From positions 62,001-126,000 of the forward strand of contig JAPZLL010000056.1 in the NCBI GenBank assembly GCA_036250225.1: a stretch of 64,000 nucleotides of DNA. The letters are read 5' to 3'. Both the position numbers and the translations under genes were made by a program. This DNA is from Cercophora sp. LCS_1 (taxonomy: Eukaryota > Ascomycota > Sordariomycetes > Sordariales > Lasiosphaeriaceae). The first letter of the stretch is position 1. Every line of letters begins with the position of its first letter. The notes beneath the pieces were generated by a model. That model was given only the letters and a program-made list of their open reading frames with translations. It was not told the origin of the DNA and ran no database searches. Of this stretch, positions 1-10,531 are shown in pieces.

Positions 1-1860
1 ATTTTGACGTCGTGGAGGTCATGGAGAAGATAAGGTTGACAAGGCAAGCGAGTGCTGCGTGGTATCTTAGTTGTTGTTGACGCTCGACGGTTAACTGCAG
101 CAGTTTGTCAGTTATTTGTTATCACCATACCATGAAGTGAAGGAAGCGACTCAATACTTTCCATGCCTCGAGTAAATGCTTGGGTCCGAGGCTTGCCGTT
201 CGAGTTACCAGGGACCGAAAGGTATACCGAAGAAAATAGACACCGGGTTCCAGATCATGGGTGTTGGGGGCTAGGGCATGTGCTGTTTCCTTGATCACTT
301 TGTTGAGGTGTTTCTTCGGACGCACAAGTGACACCGACGGGCCCGTTGGCAAAATCCGGTCCCGGAGAGGTCTGGCTGACGCCATGTGGATTCCCGCAAT
401 CGCCTCCCCCCGCGAGCCTCTTCAGCCGCAAGGCCTTCACACCACCCGACCTAGGTCTGACCGGAGCTTTCCCTTCCTCAACCACCGAACGCCAGGCTCC
501 ATCTTTGTCCGCTTGATGGGATTCTCGATCAAGACGGACCCGCGTAAGGTACAAATGCATTCCGGAACCCAACGTGACGTCTAAGACGTCACCAACATAA
601 GCCGAGACACGCGTCCGGTACACCACCCAGATACCGAGTTTTCCATCCTTTATCGAAGCGGCACTGAGGTCGGGCATGGCCGTGAGGGAGATATTGCAGG
701 CGCCTCCTGGAATCTGACACTGGAAGTCAGGGTTCGGCGATAACGAACGTCAAAATGACGTACTTACTGGTAAGGAAATGGGCGAGGCCGTTGACGAGGT
801 GATGTTGTAATAGAGTCGATTGGCAGATCTGTGTGATTGAAACCGCCCTGGTTCATCCCAGCGGCGATAAAACGGCGCACCCTGAAGATAGCGGGAAAAT
901 TGACACGGTTGAGCTCATGGCTTTACTAGGTACCCATTCAGGGTGTGGGTGTCGAGTCAAGGGCAGATCACAAGGGCAGATCACGAGGGAGGAGGTCAAG
1001 TGGTGATGAAAGTCATGTGAGGTACCTAGGTTCATATCGGGACTGGGCAGCTCGCCGCTTTTATACTTTTTTGATTCGTCATATATCGCTTCTGACACCT
1101 CGATATTGCGATGGTTGGGCGCCACATCCCTCGTAACCGTCTCGAGCTCCGCCAGCATATCACTTGCCCGGCCGCCACGATTGCGTTGTTTCTTCGCTCA
1201 GTGGAGAGAGGAACGGCGCTGTTGATGCCGCGCCGATCCAACCAACCTGCTAGCTGAGGATTCCTTCCGGGACCGTCTCAAACATGGAATCCTAGGGCTG
1301 GTTGGCTGTGGAAACCACAAGACGAAAACGATTCTCAGGCCCCACAGCATCCGAAAGACCGATTGACAAATCGGCGCCATCGAGTCGCCAATATCCGTTC
1401 CCCCGTTCAAGGTCACTCGCAGTTTCCATCATCTAGACTCTTAATCACAAATCATCTGGCAAACAGCTTGCACGATGTTGAGATGCTTTCTCTGGCTGAG
1501 ACACCGAATTACCCTGCGCTATGGCGCCGGCGGCGCCCTCAGGCAGATCGGTACTTCCCTGCCAAACTTTCGGGGCGTCTGAGAGGCTTTATGTTGGGAC
1601 GCAACAGTTGAAGCCAGCCGAGGCCGGGTATCGAAAGCCGACGGTACCTTGAAGATAAGGGCGATTGATGAGCCGAAAGCCAATTCCATCTCATAAAAAT
1701 CCCAGGTTAAAAGGCCACAACATTTCACCATCCAGCAAGAATTTCGAAAGACATACCCCTTTCACAAACCACTTTATTTATTATCTTGTCGCCTTGATTT
1801 TGAATCAGTGACGACGAACACTTTTCTCCGCGCCTCTCCTTCCAGCCTTTACCGCCTACA
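1..1860. other. No supported gene
   Basis: Several open frames of 60-140 codons overlap here on both strands, but none shows a recognisable domain, a convincing start context or consistent codon bias. I see no RNA gene or clear repeat. The last ~150 bases are pyrimidine-rich and probably form the leader of the gene at 1861. Confidence 0.5.
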
Positions 1861-2745
1861 ATGCTCTACAACCACGCCCGCACCCAGCAGACCAGGGCGG
1901 GTCCTCACCACGCCGGTCCCGTCAGGCACTACCCTGGTGTCACGAGGCTTGTCCGTCAGCATGCGCTGGATGGCCGGGTCACGCTTGCCAGGCACTTCGT
2001 GAACGCGGTTGTGCCCGTGGGCACGACGGCAGTTTTCCGTCCGCACCCGCACGCCTTCATGGACATGATGGACGCCAATGCACATGCGCACCACGCCTTG
2101 GCTCTCTTTGCCCGTCCCCACGGCCAACCCAACGTTCTTCGGGCGCACAGGGCTGCCATTATGCCCGTCGTGACCCGGAACGTCCCGGCCCCGACGCAGG
2201 CTCTGCCTCACCTCAGCGTCTTTGGCGGATCCAGCACCCGTCTTGCCGACTGGTTCAACCAGGCCGACACCAAGCTGGATCGCGACGGCGCCGCTATTGG
2301 TGGCGATCTCGCTCGGTTCCAGTACCTCTCCGCCTGCCTGACCCCCGCCGTCCGTCTCGCCGTGACCGGTCCTCTCGGCAACGAGCCCAAGAACCCCAGA
2401 ACACTCGGAGAAAAACTGATCGCCATGTTTGGAGTCTCAAAGGGAGATCTCCATGTTTACGAATCCCAACCTTCTGTGGGAGTGCAGAAGAAGTGGCAGA
2501 GGGAGAACCGTTGCACGGGATGCGGCAGTTGGATGCATTCGGCAAAGATGTGTCCCCAGACTATGACGGAGAACGATGCTCGGCTGGTCCGGAACCGTAC
2601 CAGTGCCAGTGCCAGTGCCAGCGCTAGTGTCAGTGCCAGCGTCAGTGCCAACGCCAGCGAGACGGCTAGGAAGAGACGCAGATGCGATCATGAGGACAAG
2701 GGAAAGGAGGTTAGCCGTGGTGTTTCTGGCCGCGCCACGGGATAA
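1861..2745 (+). CDS. Gag-like CCHC zinc-knuckle protein (294 aa)
   Basis: Single-exon frame of 294 codons. The N-terminal ~120 residues are rich in His, Arg and Pro and are not recognised. Residues ~120-200 (from FGGSSTRLADWF through KLDRDGAAIGGDLARFQYL to LGEKLIAMFG) resemble the capsid-like Gag segment of fungal Ty3/gypsy retrotransposons, where an L..KL..DG.AIGGE..R..Y pattern is common. A single zinc knuckle follows, CTGCGSWMHSAKMC, exactly C-X2-C-X4-H-X4-C. Then come a Ser/Ala run encoded by a 6-nt AGTGCC-type repeat (about 2600-2660) and a basic KRRR patch that could be a nuclear signal. No protease, reverse transcriptase or LTR is visible nearby, so it is either a solo or domesticated gag, or a relic that happens to be open. 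The nucleic-acid-binding role is inferred from the knuckle; the Gag kinship is by eye only. Confidence 0.6.
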   Translation: MLYNHARTQQTRAGPHHAGPVRHYPGVTRLVRQHALDGRVTLARHFVNAVVPVGTTAVFRPHPHAFMDMMDANAHAHHALALFARPHGQPNVLRAHRAAIMPVVTRNVPAPTQALPHLSVFGGSSTRLADWFNQADTKLDRDGAAIGGDLARFQYLSACLTPAVRLAVTGPLGNEPKNPRTLGEKLIAMFGVSKGDLHVYESQPSVGVQKKWQRENRCTGCGSWMHSAKMCPQTMTENDARLVRNRTSASASASASVSASVSANASETARKRRRCDHEDKGKEVSRGVSGRATG

Positions 2746-4640
2746 CGTGCCGACAACAACTGGATGGGATCAGGGACGTATGGAGAGAAAATTGGCGTTA
2801 AGGTGATGGCGTTGAGGGCTCGTTGCATTTTCGATCGAGGTTCGGGCTCCTATTATGCACCTAATTTTTTGAAGGACATACCTGTCAGAAAGAAGGGTCT
2901 AGAAGGCTCCAGACGATGGATTCGTCAGCTAGTGCAACCAGCTTGCGTGGCCTACTGGAGGCCTCGATCCAACTGACGGATCTATAAGAAGAAGGCTTTC
3001 TGGCCATGGCCAGAAAGCTGAGGAGCGCACAGAATACAATCACGGTTTTCTACTTGAATAAGCAGTGCAGTGTATCTGACAATACCTAGGTCGGTGAATG
3101 GCACCGCTGGACCATGTCGCCACCGCGCACATACACTGCCACGGCTCTCATTCTTTTGAAAAGAATGGAGGGCCGCTTTCAATCTAAACGCCCGGGCGCG
3201 AGCTCGATTTCTCTTAGCACCGTTGACCATCGTCTTGCACAATCACGCTGTTCCACGAACTCGGGAACCGTACCCGTCGACCAACGGCTAGATACAATGG
3301 TGTACAAGATGTCTGACACACGATGCATCGCATCGTTTCGCGGACCTAACGGGGCCAAAGTGGCACTTAAACGGGCCGCCCGGCACGTCAGGCCAGGTAA
3401 GGCACCTTGTAGATGCTCAACAGCGCCAATATCAACGACATCTCGGATATAAACGTCACTCAAGTCAACACACGCTACGAACTCAAGGTTCCAAGTGCCC
3501 CCATACGCTGGCGGCCACCCGGTGTCTTCTCTTCTCAACATTTTCCTTCTCTCTCAACAAAGACTCAACACAATGCCATTATCTTCAACCCAATAGTGCG
3601 GCGGAAAGCCTCAATAGTGTCAGATGTCGTGCCCTTCCCGGTCGCTTTTTCCCTCAATTTCTTCTTGATTTTTGGTTCGAATTATTACCAAACCCCTAAT
3701 CGCGAGGCCCTGCTACAGGTCCTCGAGCACGTCGCCGAGAAGAAAACTTGGGTTTGGCTATCAGCCGACATCAAGATAGGAGCACACGGCTTGCACCCCA
3801 CCGAGATCTGACACTGCAGACCTGATAGACTCAACGGCCAGCCAGCTGTGACGGCGAGGGGCGGCATGCTCTAGCCAGCAACACAGGGAGATGGATGCCT
3901 ATTGGACAAGCCTGCCTGCATGCCTAGCATGGGATACGAGCTCAAGAGGGGAAAGTCTCATTCTATAGAATGTCAGCAAGAGGTCCGGACAATCCTTTTC
4001 TTTGTTGACGGAGCTAACAATAAGAAACACGGTACAGACTCGATCCGATGGCATCTCAAGCCCGGTACGGCGATGTGCTCCATCCACCCGAAGCTCGACG
4101 ATCTTCCATGGAGTCCGTCATGCCTTGCACGCAACGAATCACTGTTATGACTTAACCCTGGTCTATCTTCCCGAGCACACATCCGGGTGCGGGCATGTTG
4201 GCGCGGGTGAAGGAGTGGGTCCCCCGGAGCTCGATCCCGATGATGAGCCACAGCGAGGAATAATGAGCGGCCTCGATAAAGTTGACAGGGAAACGGCATT
4301 GACAGCGGCCCATGGCCCATGGCCGGTGAAGGGCGGAGTGGAGCCTCCGAGGCGAGTGCCGTCCATCGGAAACATGGAAGGCGCAATCGAGGCGCCTTTT
4401 CACGCGCTCTAGTTCATGCCATCAACTTGCGGGGCTCACAGGGCGCTCCTTCCAACGGTTCTCACGGTCATCCCAACGCCTTTTTGGACTGAAGGTCACA
4501 AGTCATTTTGTGGGGATGTCCCCCAAGCAGTCGGGCAGATGAGCGTTGCGCTTTTCCGTTGCACATTCTCACGCGCCCACCAGCTTGGAGCGACAACGAT
4601 AACAATCCATGACAATGCTTCGATGCAATATCTCAGTGAT
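2746..4640. other. Gene-free interval with a 24-bp palindrome
   Basis: Only short overlapping frames without domain or codon support. It holds a perfect 24-bp palindrome at 2995-3018. The remainder up to the 3' end of the oxidase gene at 4641 shows nothing I can name. Confidence 0.5.
2995..3018. repeat. Perfect 24-bp palindrome centred on CCATGG
   Basis: The stretch beginning GCTTTCTGGCCA is identical to its own reverse complement over 24 bases. It lies about 250 bases after the stop of the Gag-like gene. It could fold as a hairpin or be a dimeric protein site; function unknown. Confidence 0.7.
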
Positions 4641-5770
4641 CTACGCCTCGAATACATATTCGTCAACCAACCGAGCAACCTCACGCGCGAGCCCAAAACT
4701 GTGGATGTATCCTCCGATTGTTGTCCCGTACGCGTGCACAACCTTCTGCCCGCCGACGACCTCCCTTTCCACCCGCACCTCCGGCAAACGAAGCGGCCGA
4801 ATGCCAACGAGATCCTCAATGAACTCATAGTCTTCGTGATCGGCCGACTTGAAGTCGCCTGGGAGGTTCTCATGCGCGCGTCGGACGAGCTGGGTACGTT
4901 GTTAGCCAAACCTCACCTTGTCACAAAGCTCAAACGCACCTCAGCTCGAACATCCCCGCTCGACTTCACCTCTTCGGCTACCGGCTCCGAGATCCCACCC
5001 AGTACCGTCGTGCCGTCGCCCCGACCGAAGACATAGGTGTACTGCCCACCGCCTCTCCTCACGAACCCGCCTTCGAACCTCGCCTTGACGACCGTTACAT
5101 ACGTCCGATCCATGATTACCTTGTCGTCCTTCACATCCTCCAAGGTCAACGATGCCAAGCCCGAAGAATTTACGATCACCTCTCCGCCGAACCTCTCCAG
5201 CTCGCTCAGGCTCTCGACTGTGTCGATCCGTTCAAACCGCACGCCCTGCTCTTCCAACCTCTTCCTTATCCACGGCAGGAACACCCCCGGGTTGATCACG
5301 ACGCTCCCATACCTCACGGCGACTTGGGTCCCCTTCTCGGCGGCATCAAGGACCTCCCACTCTGGGACACGGCCATGAGACCAGAGGTCCTCGGCCTTGT
5401 CGGCACCCACATCGTGGAAGTCAAGGAGGGAGTTGATGACCACACCGGACTCAGGGTGGGAGACGGCAAGCTTGCGGAGGAAAGTCAGGGCGTCCAGCTG
5501 CATCCTCTGCTCAAGCGGGGTGCCGCCGAGAGCAACCCAGCCGGCGCAAGCCCACGGGGAGGCCCATGCTTGCGTGGGGGTGTCACCGGGGAGGTCGCGA
5601 GCAACAATAGTTATGGTGTGGGATTTGGGGAGGAGATAGGCCACTGAGAGGCCGGTGATGCTATGGGTGTCAGCGAGGGAGCAGGAGAGGGATGCGCCGA
5701 ATGGGCAGTCACGCAGGGGGCTGAGCAAGGAGGGAGCTTACCCGGCGCCGAAGATGGTGATTTTCGTCAT
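4641..5770 (-). CDS. D-amino-acid oxidase family flavoenzyme (332 aa, 3 exons)
   Basis: complement(join(4641..4889,4940..5660,5742..5770)). Exon 1 is nine codons plus two bases (MTKITIFGA) and splices to give GAGITG at residues 8-13, the GxGxxG FAD-binding Rossmann turn. The 81-nt first intron (GTAAGC...ATAG) and 50-nt second intron (GTGCGT, branch GGCTAAC, CCCAG) both preserve frame. Further marks are GIRPLR near residue 280, carrying the Arg that binds the substrate carboxylate in DAAO, and a C-terminal VVHAYG...GG...GLA at 300-318 in the place of the DAAO signature. The enzyme would oxidatively deaminate D-amino acids (or D-Asp) to 2-oxo acids, ammonia and H2O2. Two oddities: the usual HGG after HxYG is TTI, and the C terminus (YVFEA) lacks a peroxisomal SKL-type signal. 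Substrate specificity cannot be read. Length fits the family (330-370 aa). Confidence 0.87.
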
Positions 5771-7581
5771 GGTCGGTAAATTGCAAACACTGGAGCTAGG
5801 TTAAGATGCGGATGAGATGCGGATGAGGACTGATCCGATGGGCTTCCACCAGGGCTTTTCTATTACGACGACGCCGACATCGTTGTGCGACGACGACTGC
5901 CAATCAGCAACCCCCAACAACACCAAGCCACCCACGCGATTAGTGATCACATCTCCACCGACGACGACGTCTGAGACATCACGGGCCAACCGCCGCTCAA
6001 GTGCCGCCAAGTACCGGTACGGCCAAGTCGCAAACGTCAACGCCAAGCCCACCAGCCCCGTTATGCTGGATCGGGTCAAGACATGTCTCAGCGATGGGAG
6101 CTGGAGGAGACAACCCCAGAAAAAGAAAGCATGGCACGCTAGCGCCTTCCCGGCTCCCGGTTAGCTAAACCAGGTGATTGGGCCTTTTGGATTGGGGTCG
6201 CTGGCTGATCCCAGGAGAAGCGCCGACGGAGAGAGACCACTAGCCGACGAGAGACGGGAGAAAGCCATGGCAGCCACTCCATTAGACCGCCGACCGCCCC
6301 GCCGAACTCACCGGCTTCGAGCATGCCTCCCACCCAGTGCCTTCAACAGCCGGCAACGGTGCTCGACCGAGATAAAGATCGCTGTGCCGTGAGGGAGGTG
6401 CCAGATCTCAGTAGCCAAGACCACGACCAGCTGGACTCGAGCGATCAGATGCTGCTGGTGCCTGGTATTACTTGGTTGCGTTGGTCGCCGGGGGGTCGAA
6501 GCTGAATTACGCGGGATCTCGTCCACTGGTAGGATCGTGCCGCACTCAGTGGGTCAGTGGCGCCCAGGATAATTCACAGCAAAACTGCCGTTCCCCTTGT
6601 CGAAATGCCCAAGATCGATTGGTCCTATTCCCCGGCGCCATAGGTCCACAGAGTGCGGCACGATTCTACTAGTGGAGGTGCGATTTGTCCTCGCAAAGCA
6701 ATGAATCCTAGTATCTCTCGATCGGGTTCTTCGGGTGCCTTGGCGTCACATCCAGGACCCAAGTGAATGAGGCTTGCGCGATGTTGCGTAAGCCTTAGAG
6801 TCCGGATGTAACGCCAACGTTGACTAAAAGCCTGAAAGTGGCGAGGAGGTTTCCTTTTTGTGACCGAAGACCGGAGTTTCTTGCCGTGATGTCGAGGCGC
6901 GGATTTGATGGGGGAGCCAACAATTCGATCGGCGTCGAGTCTGGATGCTGATAGCGTGATCCTGCACTACGTTAGGGCCTTGGTCAAGGCTTAGGGCGTG
7001 GCGGGTTACGCTTGATGTGATGCCAGCTACCGCGCTATGCTAAATCCGTGGCCCAAGATGTTACGCTATGCCGCAAGTGTCCCCTGACGTTTCCCAACTT
7101 AGTTGCGGATCAACCCCAACTTGGCCCTGCATCAAGGCAGCGACTTTACACAGGGCCAAGGGCAAAAGTCCTTGCAGACGCCCATCTTGATCGCGGTAAC
7201 CCGGACTTGGTTTCAAAACTAGAGTCCGAGGTACTCTAGCAAAGTTGGGGGCCACAATGCATGGCGCTAGGTAGTTTGAGCAGTAGTGAATCCCGCGGAT
7301 TTCAATAACATGACAATTATACGGAATTCGGGATTGGTGAGACGACATCGTGTTGCTGATCCCCATGTGATTACCTGGGCTGTTGTGGCGAGAGACATGT
7401 CAGGACTGGTGTCAAACCGACAGACATGCAGGAGAAACTCCCATGACAATTGGAAGGTGCACTGAAAAAAACCCGTAGACCAACTAAAGGTTTCAATGGG
7501 GACGAACGACAAAGGCACACAAGAAAGTCCATTCAATTCAACAAGATTAAGCTACCAAGGCAAAGCAATAAAAAACCGGAA
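5771..7581. other. Gene-poor interval upstream of the oxidase and downstream of the P450
   Basis: The first few hundred bases are probably the oxidase promoter. A MITE-like element lies at 6523-6675. 6700-7450 has short frames only and looks like decayed non-coding sequence. No gene supported. Confidence 0.5.
6523..6675. mobile_element. MITE-like element with 42-bp imperfect terminal inverted repeats
   Basis: Positions 6523-6564 pair with the reverse complement of 6634-6675 at 35 of 42 bases. The central core, TCGTGCCGCACTC, is identical in both arms, and both arms end at GGCGCC on the inner side. A 69-base spacer separates them, giving a 153-bp foldback with no coding capacity. TA occurs at 6530-6531 and 6668-6669 inside the repeats, so a Tc1/mariner-type TA target is one reading; no longer target duplication is evident outside the arms. 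The class assignment is inference. Confidence 0.6.
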
Positions 7582-9361
7582 TCACTTCCTAACCCGCTCC
7601 GTAAACACCAAGGGCGAAGGCGACGACACAGTAGTAAACGTATCCTCCTTTCCCTCCAAAAACGCCTTGGGACAATGTCCCGGCGCGGGTGCGACATCAT
7701 ACCGCCAGAGAATCTCGGCAACGACGCGTCGCATCTCCAACATGGCCAATCTCTTGCCGACGCAGGCGTACGGGCCTATCGTTGTTAGCAATCTTGTGTC
7801 GGTTCTCCGCGACATCCCCTCCGCTCTCTCCCGGATAGAAATCCAAGTTAAAAGCCCTGACGGACCCCCAGAATGAACCCCCTCAAGAACGAACTTGGAA
7901 AAATAAAGAGGGGGGAATGAAGAGAGGGGGAGGGAGAGAGAGAAACATACCAGCATTAAAAGGGATGAAAACCGTCCGGTCCCTCACCAACTCCCCCCTC
8001 GTCGTCCACCGTTCCGGAATCCACTCGGTCGCCCTCACAAAGTTCCTCTCGTCCCTAAACACCGCATACGACGGAACCTGCACAATCACATCCCCCGGAA
8101 TCCACCGCTCGCCAATCCACATGCCCTCCTCCGGCGTGACACGCTGCGTACCGCTCGGCACAGGCGGATGCAGCCGCATCGTCTCGTTGATCGCCGCATC
8201 CAACAACTCAATCTTCATCAAATGCTCATGCGCCAAATCAGGTAGCTGATCAAACTCCTCCTGAAGTCTTCTCACCATGTTGCTATCATACGCCAGCTGG
8301 AAAAACAGATGCGTCAGTGTCGCCGATACCGAATCCGTCCCCGCGATAACAATAAGCTGGCTGTCCCCATGCAAGTTATACCGATCCCGTTGCGTCTTGG
8401 GACCACGCTCATAAGCGTCCAGGATCCAGGAGAAGATATCGGGTTGTTTCGGTGTGTTGCGAACGCGCTCATCGATTTGGGTTTGGATCCAGTTCCAGAA
8501 TTGGAGGTAGTTCTTGTTGAGCAGGGGCGTGCGTTTGAGAAACGGGAGGAGCCAGGGCAGATGGGCAAAGAAGGCGATGTTGTACATGTCTGTGCGGATG
8601 GTTTGGAAAATGTACGTTTCTTTGCCGTTGCGCAGCATGTTGGAGGATTTGTTGAAGGCGAGGTCTTCCATTATGTCAAAGACGAAAAAGTCGAACCATT
8701 GTGTCATGTTGATGGGGACGGCCAGGTTGGCGGATATGACGGAGAGGAGCTCGGTGATGGCGGACGTGATGCGCGGGTCGTAGCCTGCTAGGGCTTTGGT
8801 GCTGAAGCCTTGGTCCCAGACTTTGCGGCGGCGGGCGTGTTCGGCTTTGTCGCGGGCCATGAAAAGCGGTGTGCGTGGTTCCAGGAGGGTGTACCAGGGC
8901 CCTTTGGTCACGGGGGATTGGGAGGAGTAGAGGGCTTTGATGGCGGCGGGATCGGTGATGGAGAGTTCACGCGGGCCGAGGCGGACGTAGTCGCCGTATT
9001 GGGCGTGGAGGGCTTGGGTTTCCTCAAAGAGGTGGAGTTTCTTCATGGAGCGGGCGGTGATGTAGAAGTTGGACAGGCGGGCGAGGAAGGGCCCTGGGTA
9101 GGAGGAGAGGCGGTGGAAGAAGCCGCGGTAGAGGAGCATGCTGGTGTACAGGCCCAGAATGTGGAGGCCAGCTGCCTTGGCGACCTCAGAGATGGCAATG
9201 TGGAGGTAGTTTTGGGAGGCAATGGCCGCGGCGGCAAAGAGGGAGACGTAGAAGACAAAGATGGAGGGTGATGCTACATCCCATTCTCCACGTCGAAAGA
9301 CGGCGAGGTGGGCAAAGCCGCCGCTGGCAAGAGCCAGGAGTGGTGTAAGTGCGGGATGCAT
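7582..9361 (-). CDS. Cytochrome P450 monooxygenase (534 aa, 2 exons)
   Basis: complement(join(7582..7775,7951..9361)). Start chosen at the ATG giving MHPALTPLLALASGG, because it begins a hydrophobic N-terminal anchor region with several membrane-like segments (to about residue 80); the upstream in-frame extension is unlike a P450. Landmarks: SSYPGPF (87-93), I-helix AGTDSVSAT (340-348), ExxR as ETMR (393-396), PERW (449-452) and heme loop FNAGPYACVG (468-477) with C475 as the thiolate ligand. The heme loop is rebuilt across a 175-nt intron (GTATGT...GATAG), which splits the Gly codon. Microsomal enzyme needing NADPH-P450 reductase. It resembles fungal hydroxylases of secondary metabolism. It is transcribed divergently from the terpene synthase-reductase fusion, 1.2 kb away, suggesting it oxidises that product; substrate unknown. 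Confidence 0.92.
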
Positions 9362-10531
9362 CCTGGTGCTGTGTGCTTCAACGAGGAATGTGGGATGAGA
9401 CTGGAGACACAATGACAAAGGGAAGAAGAGGCCTTCTTGAGGCACGGGAGCAGACCTCGCCCCATGGAAAGACGCATCACTCGATGCAGACCCTATCTTC
9501 AACAAGACGGATAAGTACAGTGACATGTCGACACTTGCCTTGGTCTGCCGTTGTCTTACCACACCCCAGATTCTTCCCGTCACCAACGGTGGGGTTCCTC
9601 GCATTGGGGGCAGGTGCTCGCAATGATCGGGGCCAATTTCGGAGTTTCCAAGTGTGTATTCTTGGGGCGGCGACCGATTGCGCTGTCACGTCGCCGATCA
9701 GCGCCGCCGGCACTGTCGAGTGATTCGGTCGTTAGCTGCGTCGATTGGGTGCTGCCTATCCAGCTTTTTAGCTGTTCATCGCATTAGGTAAGGCGGCCCG
9801 GCGCCGCGTTGGGACCGGGGACGTGGCGCTGTGGTGTAGCGGAGGATCAACCAGCTAGCGGGATCATCCTTGCACGCCGCAGAAAAAGGAAAGCCCCCCA
9901 TTGACCTCTGCCCAGTGCACGCCCCAAGAACGGGTAACAGGCCGGACGCACACCACCGCCAACCATACAGGGTCCCTCGGCGAGTCTGAGCCACCCCTTG
10001 CGTTGACGCCGTCATGCCGTGAAAAGGTCGCATGACATTCGCCGGATTCTTGGCCGGTTAGACTTGAAATCGCTCATCAACTCGTGTTTAGATTGGTACA
10101 TCCAGGCCATGTAGCAGCCTCATCCCATCCAGGTAGAGTTGGTTGTTGGGGGACCTGACTTACATCATGAAATTGTCGTCGAGTCCTGGTATTCCAGGAG
10201 CCTGGTGACAACTGCCCACACCTCCAAGCACATTCCATGAACGTCTCCTCTCCGATTCCAGCCGCCGCGCAAGTAAGCGGCCATCATGACTTCGGAATGG
10301 CATCTAGCTCATCCTTCGGTATACTAGCAACGGCATCGTGTGGTTGGCTGTCGTCTCGGACATCACATGAAGACATCCCACCGATCCTCACAACCACAGG
10401 CCTCCGCTTGATCGAGAGATATGAACCGAGCTCTCGACCGAGTGTTCTCTCCATCTCCATTCTCTCCAACTCTCTCGTCTCAGAGACAGCATCTCCCACA
10501 GTGTCACGTCGTGTCCAACTCCGCCGCCACA
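9362..10531. promoter_or_regulatory. Divergent intergenic region between P450 and terpene synthase-reductase
   Basis: About 1.17 kb separates the two divergent start codons. Short frames here lack support. Any shared control of the pair would sit here; I could not identify a specific transcription-factor site with confidence. The last ~250 bases before the fusion gene are rich in TCTC/CTCC tracts, typical of fungal 5' leaders. Confidence 0.4.

Noticed and set aside
4416..5036. 206-codon plus-strand frame
   Set aside because: Antisense to exons 2 and 3 of the D-amino-acid oxidase, whose frame, introns and motifs are clear.
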